DNA of 64,000 bases, taken from the NCBI GenBank assembly GCA_035489435.1, contig DATHKG010000064.1, one strand, 5' to 3'. Origin of the DNA: DATHKG01 sp035489435 (GTDB taxonomy: Bacteria > Bacteroidota > Bacteroidia > Chitinophagales > Chitinophagaceae). Below are positions 9,406 through 18,891 of the stretch, one piece after another (position 1 is the first letter of the stretch; every line of letters begins with the position of its first letter). Below the pieces are notes generated by a model, which was not told the DNA's origin, did not search any database, and saw nothing but the letters and a program-made list of their open reading frames with translations. Made by a program: the position numbers and the translations under genes.

Positions 9406-10095
9406 TTAATCCATGGATATAGTCGCGTTATCTGAAATTTTACCTCTTTCCGTCCTGATCATCCTTGCAGGAAATTTATTAATAACGATATAATCATGAG
9501 TCGCCATCACGATAGCGGTACCATAGTCGCGGGATATATGAAACAGTAACTGCATAATTTCATCAGAAGTTTCGGGATCAAGGTTTCCTGTGGGCTCATC
9601 TGCAAGAATCAGCTTGGGTGAATTCAAAAGTGCACGGGCCACATCAATCCTTTGTTGCTCTCCCCCACTCATTTCAAAAGGCATTTTGAATCCTTTTGAT
9701 TTAAGACCAACCTTATCGAGCACATCAACAATTTTTTCATCCATTAGTTTCTCGTCTTTCCAGCCGGTTGCTCTCAGAACAAATTTGAGATTATCATTTA
9801 CATTTCTGTCGGTAAGCAACTGAAAATCCTGGAAAACAACGCCGAGGTTGCGTCTGAGATATGGTACTTTTTTCCAGTCCATCATTCTCAGGTCGAAACC
9901 CACAACCTTTCCTTCACCTTCAGTAAGCTCCAGGTCACCATACAAAGTCTTGAGCAGGCTCGATTTTCCTGTGCCGGTTTTACCCACCAGGTAAACAAAT
10001 TCACCCTTCATCACCTGAAAATTCACATCCTGCAGCACCAGGTTTTGCCCCTGGTAAATATTTGCATGCTTTAAATCTATAATTAATTCCGGCAT
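9406..10095 (-). CDS. ftsE: FtsE-like ABC transporter ATPase
   Basis: ABC ATP-binding subunit, in the chosen frame 229 residues, most like FtsE, which works with FtsX to control cell-wall hydrolases at the division site. Walker A is GKTGTGKSS at residues 38-46, the signature MSGGEQQ is at 141-147, and Walker B LILADEPTG is at 161-169. The frame extends 15 codons upstream, but the ATG at 10095 (MPELIIDL) fits FtsE N-termini, so I prefer it. No ftsX is adjacent. A LolD/MacB-like role is possible because these ATPases are closely similar. Confidence 0.85.
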   Translation of the reverse strand: MPELIIDLKHANIYQGQNLVLQDVNFQVMKGEFVYLVGKTGTGKSSLLKTLYGDLELTEGEGKVVGFDLRMMDWKKVPYLRRNLGVVFQDFQLLTDRNVNDNLKFVLRATGWKDEKLMDEKIVDVLDKVGLKSKGFKMPFEMSGGEQQRIDVARALLNSPKLILADEPTGNLDPETSDEIMQLLFHISRDYGTAIVMATHDYIVINKFPARMIRTERGKISDNATISMD

Positions 10096-10142
10096 AGCTG
10101 AACCTGATTGTTGGCCAAAAATAAGTAAATAAGATTTCAATT

Positions 10143-10171
10143 AAATAAAAAAACCCCGCAGGTGCGGGGTT
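10143..10171 (-). terminator. intrinsic terminator of the giant G8/PKD gene
   Basis: GC-rich hairpin with arms aaccccgc at 10152-10159 and gcggggtt at 10164-10171 and a four-base loop. On the minus strand it is followed by TTTTTTATTTAA. It lies just past the stop of the 1,573-residue gene and before the FtsE-like gene. Confidence 0.9.
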
Positions 10172-10190
10172 GATTTGCAAATAATGAATG

Positions 10191-13100
10191 TTATAGTTTA
10201 ATGATTTTGATAATTTTTTTCTGCGTGCCTTGTTCAACGATCAGGAAGTACTGGCCTTTGCTAAGACCTTCACCTATGAGCATGGTTGAATTGTTCTTTG
10301 CTCCATTGATGAGTTTTACTACCTGTCCCCATTGGTTGTGAATTTTCAGTGTGATTGGATCCTCTGAACCGCTTAGCAGGTTTAGATTAAACATACTGCT
10401 CGAAGGATTTGGCCATACCGCTGCATTCAGTGTAGTTGGCTGTTCAATTCTTGCAAGTGAATATCCAACAGTAACTGTAACATCATCGTAGGCTGTCTTA
10501 CCCTTGTTATCTGTGACGGTCAGCCTGAAGACATATGTTCCTGCTCTCAGATCCTGCAACATGGTAGAAGGAGCAGAATTAGAGTAGATGTTATACGTGG
10601 CCGGGCCGGATACTTTCGTCCATTTGTAAGAAACAATCACCCCGCCTGTTGCAGTACCCAGCAGTATGGTGTCATTTTTAGGTAAAGTTACCACGATGTC
10701 GGTTCCTGCATTGACAGTTAAGCCTGTTACCGGTTGTTGTGGTTGTTCAGGTTGTTGTGGCTGCTGTGTAGCCGGCAGAACAGTTACTGAGATGTCATCT
10801 GTATTTGTAAGTCCCTTGTCATCAGTTACAGTTAATCTGAAAACATATACCCCCTGAACAAGTCCGTTGATTTCCGTTACCGCATTGTCTGAACGTACAA
10901 TTGTGTATTGAGAAGGTCCTGAAACCCTGCTCCATTTATAGTTTGCGATGAAACCATCTGTATCGCTTGATCCGCCACCGTCTACCACCACTTTATTGAC
11001 AGGCAGATTTATCACAACATCCTGGCCTGCTCTTGCTACCGGTGCCTGGTTTGTTGGTTCAGGTGCACCTTGCCTGCTAACAGTAACTGTGATATCGTCT
11101 GTGTGAATAGCACCTTTTTCATCAGTAACTGCAAGTCTGAAAACATAAACACCTTCGCGGAGATCTTCCAGCTTCGTAGTGACCACATTGTTCTTGCTGA
11201 TATTATAGGTAGCTGGTCCACTTACTTTACTCCAACGATATGAAGTGATACTTCCATCGCTGTCTTTTGATGCACTGCCATCCAGTACTGTTCTGTTTGT
11301 CGGTAATGTTATGTAGATATCCGGTCCTGCATTGGCGATTGGAGCCTGGTTTCCTGCAGTTTTTGCAGGGTTGACAGTAACCTGTACATCATCGTTATGA
11401 ATAGCACCTTTATCGTCGGTCACCATCAGTCTGAAAGTATAAACACCAGCTACCAGATTGTTCACAGTAGTGAACGAATTGTTTTGGTTTGAGAAGCTGA
11501 ATTCAGCAGGTCCGTTTACCATCAACCATTTGTATGATGTGATAGTGCCATCCGGATCCCTTGATGCACGTCCGTCAAGTGTTGCGGTGTTAACAGGAAG
11601 GGTGACAGTTAAATCTTCCCCGGCATTCGCAACAGGTGATTGGTTTCCCGGAGTCGCTGCGTTTACGTTTACTACCACTTCATCTTCATGAGCAGCACCT
11701 ACATTATCAATTACCTGTAAACGGAACACATAAACGCCCTGGGTAAGATCCTTAAGTTCAGTAGTTGACTCAGTGCTGCTTACTATTGTTGCTGTTGCTG
11801 GTCCGCTTACTTTGCTCCATTTGTATGAAGCTATGGTACCATCCGCATCTTTTGAAGCTGTACCACTAAGGGTTGTTTTATTTACCGGGAGTGTGAGCGT
11901 GATATCCGGTCCAGCACTGGCTACCGGTGATTGATTACCTGCCGATTTTACATTAACGATCACATCATCTGTGTGCTCTGATCCTTTTTCGTCGGTGACT
12001 GTTAATTTGAATGTATAAATCCCGGCTACAAGATTTGTGACATCACTTGCTGCTTCTGCTGGTTTTGCTAACGTGCAGCTTGCGGGCCCGCTGGTTTTTG
12101 TCCAGCTGTATTTTGTGATTTTTCCTTCAGGATCCTTTGACTGGCTGCCGTCAAGTTTTGTACTGCTAACCGGTAAAATTATATTGATGTCTGGTCCTGC
12201 ACTAGCAACAGGAGACTGATTGCCGGCTTTAACGGTAACCTGTACGTCATCTTCATGAACACCACCTTTATCATCAGTAACACGTAATCTGAAAACATAA
12301 ACCCCTTCTTCAAGTTCCTTAAGTTCAGTTTGTGCCTGGTTTGAATTTAATATAGTAGCTTTTGCAGGTCCGTTTACTTTTGACCAGTTGTAAGAATTGA
12401 TCTGACCATCTGAGTCGCTTGATTTTGTACCGTTAAGTATTGTGCTGTTTACCGGTAAAGTAAGAATGATGTCTTCGCCTGCATTTGCAACAGGCACCTG
12501 GTTTTGAACCGGAGGTCTTGGTACAACGGTTGCATCAGTATACATCTGGCTTTGTGAAACGTGTACTTTTCTACCGAAGCTTGGGCACTCCCAAAAGAAA
12601 TGGCATGATCTTGCTCCACCAAGGTTCATGTGCTCGAGCTTCACGTTGTATCTCTGTCCTAATTGCAGGGCAACCGGTTTGCTCGTTACGATATCTTCAT
12701 TGTCGGCACGGTCAACCCAGCTGTCAATGATCTGCTCATCATTCAGCCACATCCTGAAACCACCGCTTCCACTCACTTTAAATGTATGCGTTTCCGAGAA
12801 TTGCGCTTCTATCTGGCCTGTCCAGCGCATTGAGTAGTTAGCGCTGGTAATCTTATAATGTACCTGGGTTGGAGAGGCGCCTTTATCATATGTCCACTGA
12901 CCGAACATGATCATGCTGTCTATCCGCGTGAAAGCAAGCTTTTCATGATTTGAACCATTGAAATATTCTCCTTTAAGTCCACGACCGGTACCATACACTG
13001 TCGGCGCAAAGCGTGCAACCCTGCTGATGCCGGATTGGTTTACCACAGAAGGATCACCTGCCGCTGGCTGAACAAATACCTGTGAGCCATAAATAGAACT

Positions 13101-14912
13101 GCTCAGGAACCCAACCTGTCTTCCGCTAAAATTACACTTGATCAGTGAAGCGTGTTTTTTTCCATTTTCACCCGGAAGAGAAAATGTATTCATCATAAGA
13201 CCTACATCAGAGTAGCCTTTGAAATTACATTCTCTGAATGCATTGTAATCACCACCTGAAGTAACCGGTGAAGGATAAACCTCCACAACATATGGTAGTT
13301 TACCAGCACCATCAAAAGTTACCTTCTCAAAACGGACACCACTTGCGTTACCTGATGTTGCTTTTACGCGGACCAAAGAGTTATGGAAATATCCACCTGT
13401 GTAAGTATAAGAGTTGATATAGGCACCATGGAAAATACCAAGGTTATCATTATAACTCTCATGATTCACAATGGTATGATTGTTACCTGTATTCTGCCAA
13501 ACAAACAAACCGCTACGGTTGCTGTGAGAAAGATTATTTTCGAAGATCCAAACGCCTTCACTGTCTGCATTCCACACATATCCACCCTGTTGATGTTCGT
13601 CGCCGCAATGTGCGTATACAACCACATTATTTTTAGCTGAGTTGCCATCGCCCATATTCATTTCCATCCCGCGTGTACCATTTTCCATTCCGTTCCACTT
13701 AACATAAGCGGTAAGATTACCGTCCCAGCTGGTGTCATGGCTCAATTCCTGGAAATCCCACCAGAAAGATGCTTCCATTACAGAGAATGCAATGTTGTTG
13801 TTCATGGTTACACCATGAGACATATGTGGCACATAGGCGCGGTTACCGGTATCAGATATTGCACAACCTTCAACCATTGAACCACGTGAACCCTCAACAC
13901 AGTGGTGGAAGTGAAGTCCGTATCTGCCTGAAACAAGTGATGTTCTACCACCACCTTTTCTTGGACCAAGAAAACGGCCTGCCATATAGTAAATACTTTG
14001 TGGCATGCTTGAACGAATAAATATATGCGCTCTTCCCTTTTCGGTACCTTCAATACGAACGTTTCTTGTAATGTTTCCAACTTCTGCTGTCCAGGTTTTG
14101 CCTGTGTCAGTACTCACTGCAATGTGATCGTAGTTGAGGGCTTTATCCAGTTGAACCGTGTTACCGCTAACACCACTGATGATTCTTCTTTCGAATTTAA
14201 CAGCAAAAGAATCAGTCGAAGCTCTGAGATTGTCATCCCAATCATATGTATTTGGTCCAGGCATATCAGTTGGAACGATAAAGATAGTATCACCTACGTT
14301 CCATGATGAAGCATCCTGAACTGAAAAACTTGTTGCACCTCTGTTAACTGAACCGGTAGCTCTTGTCCAGCATTTTTTTCTTGCGCCGGAAATATCAAGC
14401 TGACCTGCACCCATTACCCACAAACCGATATCGCCTTCAATAATATCATGACCACTACCAATGAAGTTGTTTTCATTAATATTAATAAACTGAATGAATT
14501 GAGTATTCGATGCAGATGAAGGTTTCATAACCAGCCTTCCGTAAACAACGATGTTTCTTGATGAAAGTAAAGATGTAGACTTGTTGGGATCGAACTGGAG
14601 TGTTCCGCCGCTGTTGACATTTACGCCGCTTACGATTGATCTTTCCTGGTCATGGGTCACTGAATGTCCTGCTGAGATCACTGGTGTATCACCTTCTCCG
14701 GGTGTTCTACCACCCCACGTCGAGGGATCGGACCAGTTACCTGACTTTACACTGGCGATAGTACCAAAAAGCTGAGTAACACTTCCTGGTGCACATGCAA
14801 TTGCTTTTCTTCTGTTTGTTGCGATTTTTGCTCCTGATGGTGTGGCAAGAACCAGCCCTGTCGCCGCAATTGAGGAATTGCGGAGAAATTTTCTCCGAGT
14901 AGAATTGTTCAT
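10191..14912 (-). CDS. giant secreted G8/CEMIP-like, PA14, PKD protein with T9SS tail
   Basis: Cell-surface or secreted protein of 1,573 residues. The N-terminus has a twin-arginine-like signal (TRRKFLRNSSIAATGLVLA, residues 5-23). A G8 domain spans about 55-175 (GNWSDPSTWGG, GDIGLWVMG), followed by a parallel beta-helix to about 635. The stretch GRYGLHFHH at 329-337 and the later NRAYVPHMSHGVTMNNN match the CEMIP/TMEM2 family, whose animal members bind or degrade hyaluronan. A PA14 domain follows at about 640-795, then seven PKD repeats at about 802-1480, then a type A T9SS sorting domain from about 1490 (WPNPSSSMFNL to the lysine-rich end). It has its own terminator and probably its own promoter. 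A polysaccharide-binding or -cleaving function is inference from domains and from the adjacent polysaccharide locus. Confidence 0.88.
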   Translation of the reverse strand: MNNSTRRKFLRNSSIAATGLVLATPSGAKIATNRRKAIACAPGSVTQLFGTIASVKSGNWSDPSTWGGRTPGEGDTPVISAGHSVTHDQERSIVSGVNVNSGGTLQFDPNKSTSLLSSRNIVVYGRLVMKPSSASNTQFIQFININENNFIGSGHDIIEGDIGLWVMGAGQLDISGARKKCWTRATGSVNRGATSFSVQDASSWNVGDTIFIVPTDMPGPNTYDWDDNLRASTDSFAVKFERRIISGVSGNTVQLDKALNYDHIAVSTDTGKTWTAEVGNITRNVRIEGTEKGRAHIFIRSSMPQSIYYMAGRFLGPRKGGGRTSLVSGRYGLHFHHCVEGSRGSMVEGCAISDTGNRAYVPHMSHGVTMNNNIAFSVMEASFWWDFQELSHDTSWDGNLTAYVKWNGMENGTRGMEMNMGDGNSAKNNVVVYAHCGDEHQQGGYVWNADSEGVWIFENNLSHSNRSGLFVWQNTGNNHTIVNHESYNDNLGIFHGAYINSYTYTGGYFHNSLVRVKATSGNASGVRFEKVTFDGAGKLPYVVEVYPSPVTSGGDYNAFRECNFKGYSDVGLMMNTFSLPGENGKKHASLIKCNFSGRQVGFLSSSIYGSQVFVQPAAGDPSVVNQSGISRVARFAPTVYGTGRGLKGEYFNGSNHEKLAFTRIDSMIMFGQWTYDKGASPTQVHYKITSANYSMRWTGQIEAQFSETHTFKVSGSGGFRMWLNDEQIIDSWVDRADNEDIVTSKPVALQLGQRYNVKLEHMNLGGARSCHFFWECPSFGRKVHVSQSQMYTDATVVPRPPVQNQVPVANAGEDIILTLPVNSTILNGTKSSDSDGQINSYNWSKVNGPAKATILNSNQAQTELKELEEGVYVFRLRVTDDKGGVHEDDVQVTVKAGNQSPVASAGPDINIILPVSSTKLDGSQSKDPEGKITKYSWTKTSGPASCTLAKPAEAASDVTNLVAGIYTFKLTVTDEKGSEHTDDVIVNVKSAGNQSPVASAGPDITLTLPVNKTTLSGTASKDADGTIASYKWSKVSGPATATIVSSTESTTELKDLTQGVYVFRLQVIDNVGAAHEDEVVVNVNAATPGNQSPVANAGEDLTVTLPVNTATLDGRASRDPDGTITSYKWLMVNGPAEFSFSNQNNSFTTVNNLVAGVYTFRLMVTDDKGAIHNDDVQVTVNPAKTAGNQAPIANAGPDIYITLPTNRTVLDGSASKDSDGSITSYRWSKVSGPATYNISKNNVVTTKLEDLREGVYVFRLAVTDEKGAIHTDDITVTVSRQGAPEPTNQAPVARAGQDVVINLPVNKVVVDGGGSSDTDGFIANYKWSRVSGPSQYTIVRSDNAVTEINGLVQGVYVFRLTVTDDKGLTNTDDISVTVLPATQQPQQPEQPQQPVTGLTVNAGTDIVVTLPKNDTILLGTATGGVIVSYKWTKVSGPATYNIYSNSAPSTMLQDLRAGTYVFRLTVTDNKGKTAYDDVTVTVGYSLARIEQPTTLNAAVWPNPSSSMFNLNLLSGSEDPITLKIHNQWGQVVKLINGAKNNSTMLIGEGLSKGQYFLIVEQGTQKKIIKIIKL
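10470..12510 (-). repeat. seven tandem PKD-encoding repeat units
   Basis: Bases encoding seven consecutive PKD domains in the giant surface protein, each unit about 280-330 bp. Each starts with an NQxPVANAGxD-like stretch and contains a YKW(S/T)KVSGPA core and a YVFRLxVTDxKG end. The last unit lacks the NQxP start and is preceded by a Pro/Gln-rich linker (QQPQQPEQPQQP). Such repeats can expand or contract by recombination. Confidence 0.9.
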
Positions 14913-15666
14913 AGTTATTGGAATTTTCTAGTGTACTGGATGAATATTAAGTTAGTTAGATATGGTTTGAAATTTTGGTTTTAAATTTTGTGATAGTGAA
15001 ACAATTTTGATGCCCAAATAATCTTTAACGAACATTTTTATGTTTTAATTGATCTCGATCATATATTCTGTAAAGATTTGGTATTTGTGCTTGGTATATA
15101 TACTTGTCCGTTATATTAAACGCAGGAAACTCACAAGTCAAACTCTTAAAAAATCGCATATACATCATCGTTATATTTTGACGGACCGGATACATACCAT
15201 TTCATCTCAGGTCCGATTCCGGGATTTATACTTTAACGATTTTCAATATGAGATAGTATCTGAAATGCTGATCTGTTCTGCATTTCAGGAGAAACCCTTA
15301 GAAAAACCGACAAGATTATTTAGCGCTAATGAGTGTTAGTAATGAAAATTCCGGAGATAGTTGACCAGGATCAATTCGCGATTTTCGAATACTCACTTAA
15401 AAATTCAACAGAAAGAATGTTATGTTATTATCAATATAATAAGAGAGCATATTGAATCATCGTGATTATGCGATTTCAATAATCAAAACCTGGCTTAAGA
15501 GATTACTTTTGCCGGAAACCAGACAATAATATTTGAGAAAGGGAGTTATAATAGATAGCATTTGTAAAAGTTCTCCTGCTATGCTGAATTCTGATATGCA
15601 TATAGCTATGTCAGGATCGGGCCTTAAGAATTGGCCACAATCAGAGCCCGCGCTTAATCACCTGAA
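14913..15666. other. 754-bp non-coding gap
   Basis: AT-rich stretch between the start of the giant G8/PKD gene and the end of the deacetylase gene. It should hold the promoter of the giant gene, but I could not pick out a clear TTTG/TAnnTTTG pair. A 96-codon plus-strand frame at 15049-15339 has no recognisable domain and low-complexity, AT-driven composition, so I do not call it. I see no RNA gene or repeat. Confidence 0.6.
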
Positions 15667-16695
15667 TCAGCTGATCATATTAATCACATTGCTTCTGAGG
15701 GCGTTAGCCATCTGGATAACCGGTTTTTCGATAAACATCGGATAAGTATCACTCAGCCCGATGCTCTCGATATCGTGCATGTTACAGTATTCAAAGAAAC
15801 TCTCAAGTTCATGCAAATAATTATCGCATGCCTCCTGGGATAATGTATAAGGACTCAGCCCTGGCAATACTTCCACATTGTGAAACATCATGTTGAACAC
15901 AATGGCCTCGCGGTCGTGGTAGCGGCGGCTGTATTGGTTAATAAGCGTCTTCATGTCTTCAAACCGGGAAAAGGCCGGGCGCAGCCAAATCCGCCTGTTC
16001 CAGTTGATTTTGCGACGGAAGCCCAGCCCGGAAGCTGCCAGCTCCTGGAACGGGTTTCTTTTCAAAAGCCCGATAGTGACAGGTATCTGCAACAAGCCCG
16101 CTTTTATAGTAGACGGCCCCGTAATGGTACCTTCCTTTATAAAATATGGCTGTTCAGGTGCATTTAAAAAATTGACAGGGTGTTCCCTTGTTGCATCATT
16201 CCATTTTATATGCGGTGTAACGCTCGTATCTACCTTGTAACCCAACTCCCATAAAGACTTGATGGTGTTCGGTCCGGCAGAAAATCGTCCTGCCCGGAAT
16301 GAAGTCGGCTTATGTCCAAAGCTCCTTTCAAATAACCTGGTAATACTAACTAACTTTTCGCGTTCAATTTCTGGTGGATAAAAGCAGCAGTTGCGTCGGG
16401 CTGATTTGCCTGCATAATCAAAAAATTCCTTTTCAGGTTCGATAAATTCCGGATGGAGATGTGTACCCAGTTCAAACTTCCCTGGAAGATTATTCATTAG
16501 TTCTACAGAACCCGGATCATCCATTACTACGTTGTTCATCAGGTAGGTCGGCTTAATGTCGTACCTCCCGAAAAGTGGGTGAAGAATTTTGGCAATACCT
16601 TCATGCATTCCCCTGAAACTAAGTGGGTTGCTATAAGACCAATCTGGTGAGCAATCCGGTTCAACATCGATACTGATCGTGAGAAATTTTTTCAT
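15667..16695 (-). CDS. polysaccharide deacetylase-like (WalW-type) protein
   Basis: 342-residue NodB-fold protein, predicted to deacetylate an N-acetylated sugar in a glycan, or a degenerate relative. The N-terminus reads FLTISIDVEPDCSPDW, containing the DxE metal/catalytic pair. GTHLHPEF near residues 97-104 supplies histidine ligands, and a conserved FRAGRFSAG follows. This resembles WalW-type proteins often found in capsule and LPS clusters. No signal peptide is seen, so action may be cytoplasmic on a lipid-linked intermediate. It is the last gene of the minus-strand locus, about 250 bases beyond the GT2 array. Confidence 0.75.
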   Translation of the reverse strand: MKKFLTISIDVEPDCSPDWSYSNPLSFRGMHEGIAKILHPLFGRYDIKPTYLMNNVVMDDPGSVELMNNLPGKFELGTHLHPEFIEPEKEFFDYAGKSARRNCCFYPPEIEREKLVSITRLFERSFGHKPTSFRAGRFSAGPNTIKSLWELGYKVDTSVTPHIKWNDATREHPVNFLNAPEQPYFIKEGTITGPSTIKAGLLQIPVTIGLLKRNPFQELAASGLGFRRKINWNRRIWLRPAFSRFEDMKTLINQYSRRYHDREAIVFNMMFHNVEVLPGLSPYTLSQEACDNYLHELESFFEYCNMHDIESIGLSDTYPMFIEKPVIQMANALRSNVINMIS

Positions 16696-16944
16696 GTAAA
16701 GGGTTTAGCAAGGGTTAATTGCCTTCTTAAAACGTGAGAACAAGTAATTTGATATAATCTGGGTAGGATAAGCCAATTTTTTGACCATCCTGTCGCGAAA
16801 CTTATTAGTACTGTGATGTTACCTGGAAATGGTTGACAAGGAGATGGTGGACTTGTCTAAAGGATATTGTGCCATTCATACAAGTGTAACCACTTAAATG
16901 AAGCATCTAATTTAGTAAATATACGTTTGAAAGTGAGAAATTTA

Positions 16945-17865
16945 CTAATTTTTTTTAGCGCTGAAATATTGCTTAAGTGGTGCCAGCATAACTTTTTCAT
17001 TCCAGGCGATTTTGAAGGCCCTGACAAAGTTTTTCCGGGCTTTTCTTCCCGCAATATGTGGAAACAACTTATACATTGCCTTAGAACAAAAAGTTGCCCT
17101 TTTCTTTATCATTATATCAATATCCAGTTTTGATAAGTCGAGCCGGAGGGGGTTTTCGATTTTTATCGATTTATAAAATGCGTAGTCTTCGAAAGTATAT
17201 TTATAATCATTCATGATGAGCTTCGATGCCTGTTTATCATGTACCCGGAAATATGAAAGGGTGTCGGGTATGATATAGCAATCACCAACAGTGAGTATGC
17301 GAAGCCACATTTCCCAGTCCACGAGGCATGTATATGATGTGTTGAACTCACCAATTTTTAAGACCGATTTTCTGAACATGACTGTTGTCGGCTCGCCAAT
17401 CCAGTTTCCGGCTTTCTCCCTGATCGAGGAATAAATCACCGTCTTCCCTTCCTGGAGATGTAATAAAGGCAATTCGCTGCTTTTATTTTTAGATCCAAAC
17501 ATGTCACGTTTGGAAGTAACCAGTGAAACATTCGGATACTGATCCATTACAGGGACCATTTTTTCCAGCAGTGTTGGATGAAAAAGATCATCTGCGAGCA
17601 GATACTTTATGTATTCCCCGGATGCGTATTTCAACGCTTCATTGAAGTTGGCAGCAAGGCCAAGATTTATCTTGTTCTTGTAATACTTAATACGGGGATC
17701 TGTAAGATAGCCTGCGACTACTTCGTCAGTATTATCTTTTGACTGATCATCGATGATGATAAGCTCAAAATCAGTGTATGTCTGATTCAGCGCGCTTTCT
17801 ATGGCCTCACCGATATAATGAGCGTAGTTGTATGTCGGAATGAGTATGGAGACTTTCGGAGACAT
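16945..17865 (-). CDS. GT2 glycosyltransferase, array copy 1 of 5
   Basis: Family 2 glycosyltransferase of 306 residues with a GT-A fold. It opens with KVSILIPTYNYAHYIGEAI, has LIIIDDQSKDNTDEVV, and the nucleotide-sugar/metal DD in KYLLADDLFHP. The later GEPTTVMFRKS and CLVDWEMWLRIL correspond to the acceptor and catalytic base region. It is the most downstream of five adjacent paralogs. The start is 16 bases from the stop of the next copy, so they are likely co-transcribed. Sugar specificity cannot be read. Confidence 0.9.
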   Translation of the reverse strand: MSPKVSILIPTYNYAHYIGEAIESALNQTYTDFELIIIDDQSKDNTDEVVAGYLTDPRIKYYKNKINLGLAANFNEALKYASGEYIKYLLADDLFHPTLLEKMVPVMDQYPNVSLVTSKRDMFGSKNKSSELPLLHLQEGKTVIYSSIREKAGNWIGEPTTVMFRKSVLKIGEFNTSYTCLVDWEMWLRILTVGDCYIIPDTLSYFRVHDKQASKLIMNDYKYTFEDYAFYKSIKIENPLRLDLSKLDIDIMIKKRATFCSKAMYKLFPHIAGRKARKNFVRAFKIAWNEKVMLAPLKQYFSAKKN

Positions 17866-17881
17866 TGTTTATTGTATTAAA

Positions 17882-18874
17882 CTAGGCAGGACTGATCTCT
17901 TCGATCGTTAGTATTTTTTTCTTAGGTGCTTTTTTGAACAACTGCCCGAGTGAAGAAAATATCACATTTTCATTCCAGGCAATCTTAAAAGCTCTTTTAA
18001 ATATCTCCCGTTCTTCAGGTTTATAAACTTTTGGGATCAACTTATACATTGCCTTTGCCACGTTTTCTGCACGGGCTTTAACGATCTTGTTCATGTCGAT
18101 ACCGCTGGTATCAATATTGTATCCTTTTTTATCCCGGATGTCACGGCACATGTTATATTCTTCAAAATAGTTAATGAATTTCTTCATAACGGTCTTGGTT
18201 ACCTGCTGAGCATGATTTCTTACGTAAGCAAGCGGTTCCGGAATGAAATAAGCATCACCTACATTAAGCTGGCGTAACCACATTTCCCAGTCTGGTAACC
18301 AGGTAACATCACTGCGGAATACACCTACACTGAGGTTTGCGCGCCTGAACATGATACAGGTTGGTTCACCCAGCCATCCATAAGTAGACAATGTATTATA
18401 GATTATTTCGCGGCCGCTGTGAAGATGTTGAAGTGGTAGTTTTACCCGGGCAGAAGATTTTCCAAACATTTCTTTGTTGCAGACAACCAGGGATACATTT
18501 GGGTATTTTTCCATCACTTCAACCATCTTTTCAAGCAGATCATTTCTGAATTTGTCATCTGCACACAGAATTTTTATATTATCCCCTTTCGCAAATGTGA
18601 GGCATTTGTTCCAGTTACCAACAAGGCCAAGGTTTTTTTCATTCCTCATGTATGTTACACGTGGATCAGAAAGATATTTCTGCATAACTTCATCAGTGTT
18701 GTCTTTGGAACAATCATCGATAATAATCAATTCGAAGTCTGATAAGGTTTGATCAAGTACGCTTTGCACAGCCTCATCAAGGCAATATGCATAGTTATAA
18801 GTTGGTATCAGCACAGATACTTTCGGACGATGTTCCATTGACATTTTTTGTGTTTTTAGCGTTGCTTTTTTCAA
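17882..18874 (-). CDS. GT2 glycosyltransferase, array copy 2 of 5
   Basis: Family 2 glycosyltransferase, 330 residues from the first Met. The conserved core begins KVSVLIPTYNYAYCLDEAV about 18 residues in, so Met11 or Met13 (bases 18844 or 18838) are equally plausible starts. It has LIIIDDCSKDNTDEV, ILCADDKF with the metal-binding pair, GEPTCIMFRR and WLPDWEMWLRQL. The C-terminus has a longer lysine-rich tail than the other copies (KKAPKKKILTIEE). It lies 17 bases downstream of copy 3. It is clearly paralogous to its neighbours, with most divergence in the C-terminal third. Confidence 0.9.
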   Translation of the reverse strand: MKKATLKTQKMSMEHRPKVSVLIPTYNYAYCLDEAVQSVLDQTLSDFELIIIDDCSKDNTDEVMQKYLSDPRVTYMRNEKNLGLVGNWNKCLTFAKGDNIKILCADDKFRNDLLEKMVEVMEKYPNVSLVVCNKEMFGKSSARVKLPLQHLHSGREIIYNTLSTYGWLGEPTCIMFRRANLSVGVFRSDVTWLPDWEMWLRQLNVGDAYFIPEPLAYVRNHAQQVTKTVMKKFINYFEEYNMCRDIRDKKGYNIDTSGIDMNKIVKARAENVAKAMYKLIPKVYKPEEREIFKRAFKIAWNENVIFSSLGQLFKKAPKKKILTIEEISPA

Positions 18875-18891
18875 AGCAGGAAACGGTAATC

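Noticed and set aside
10470..12510. Regularly spaced repeats that could suggest a CRISPR array
   Set aside because: Units are about 300 bp, in frame and encode PKD domains; there are no short repeats with unique spacers.
15049..15339. 96-codon plus-strand frame in the gap upstream of the giant G8/PKD gene
   Set aside because: No recognisable domain, AT-driven residue composition, and no neighbour context. Likely a chance open frame.
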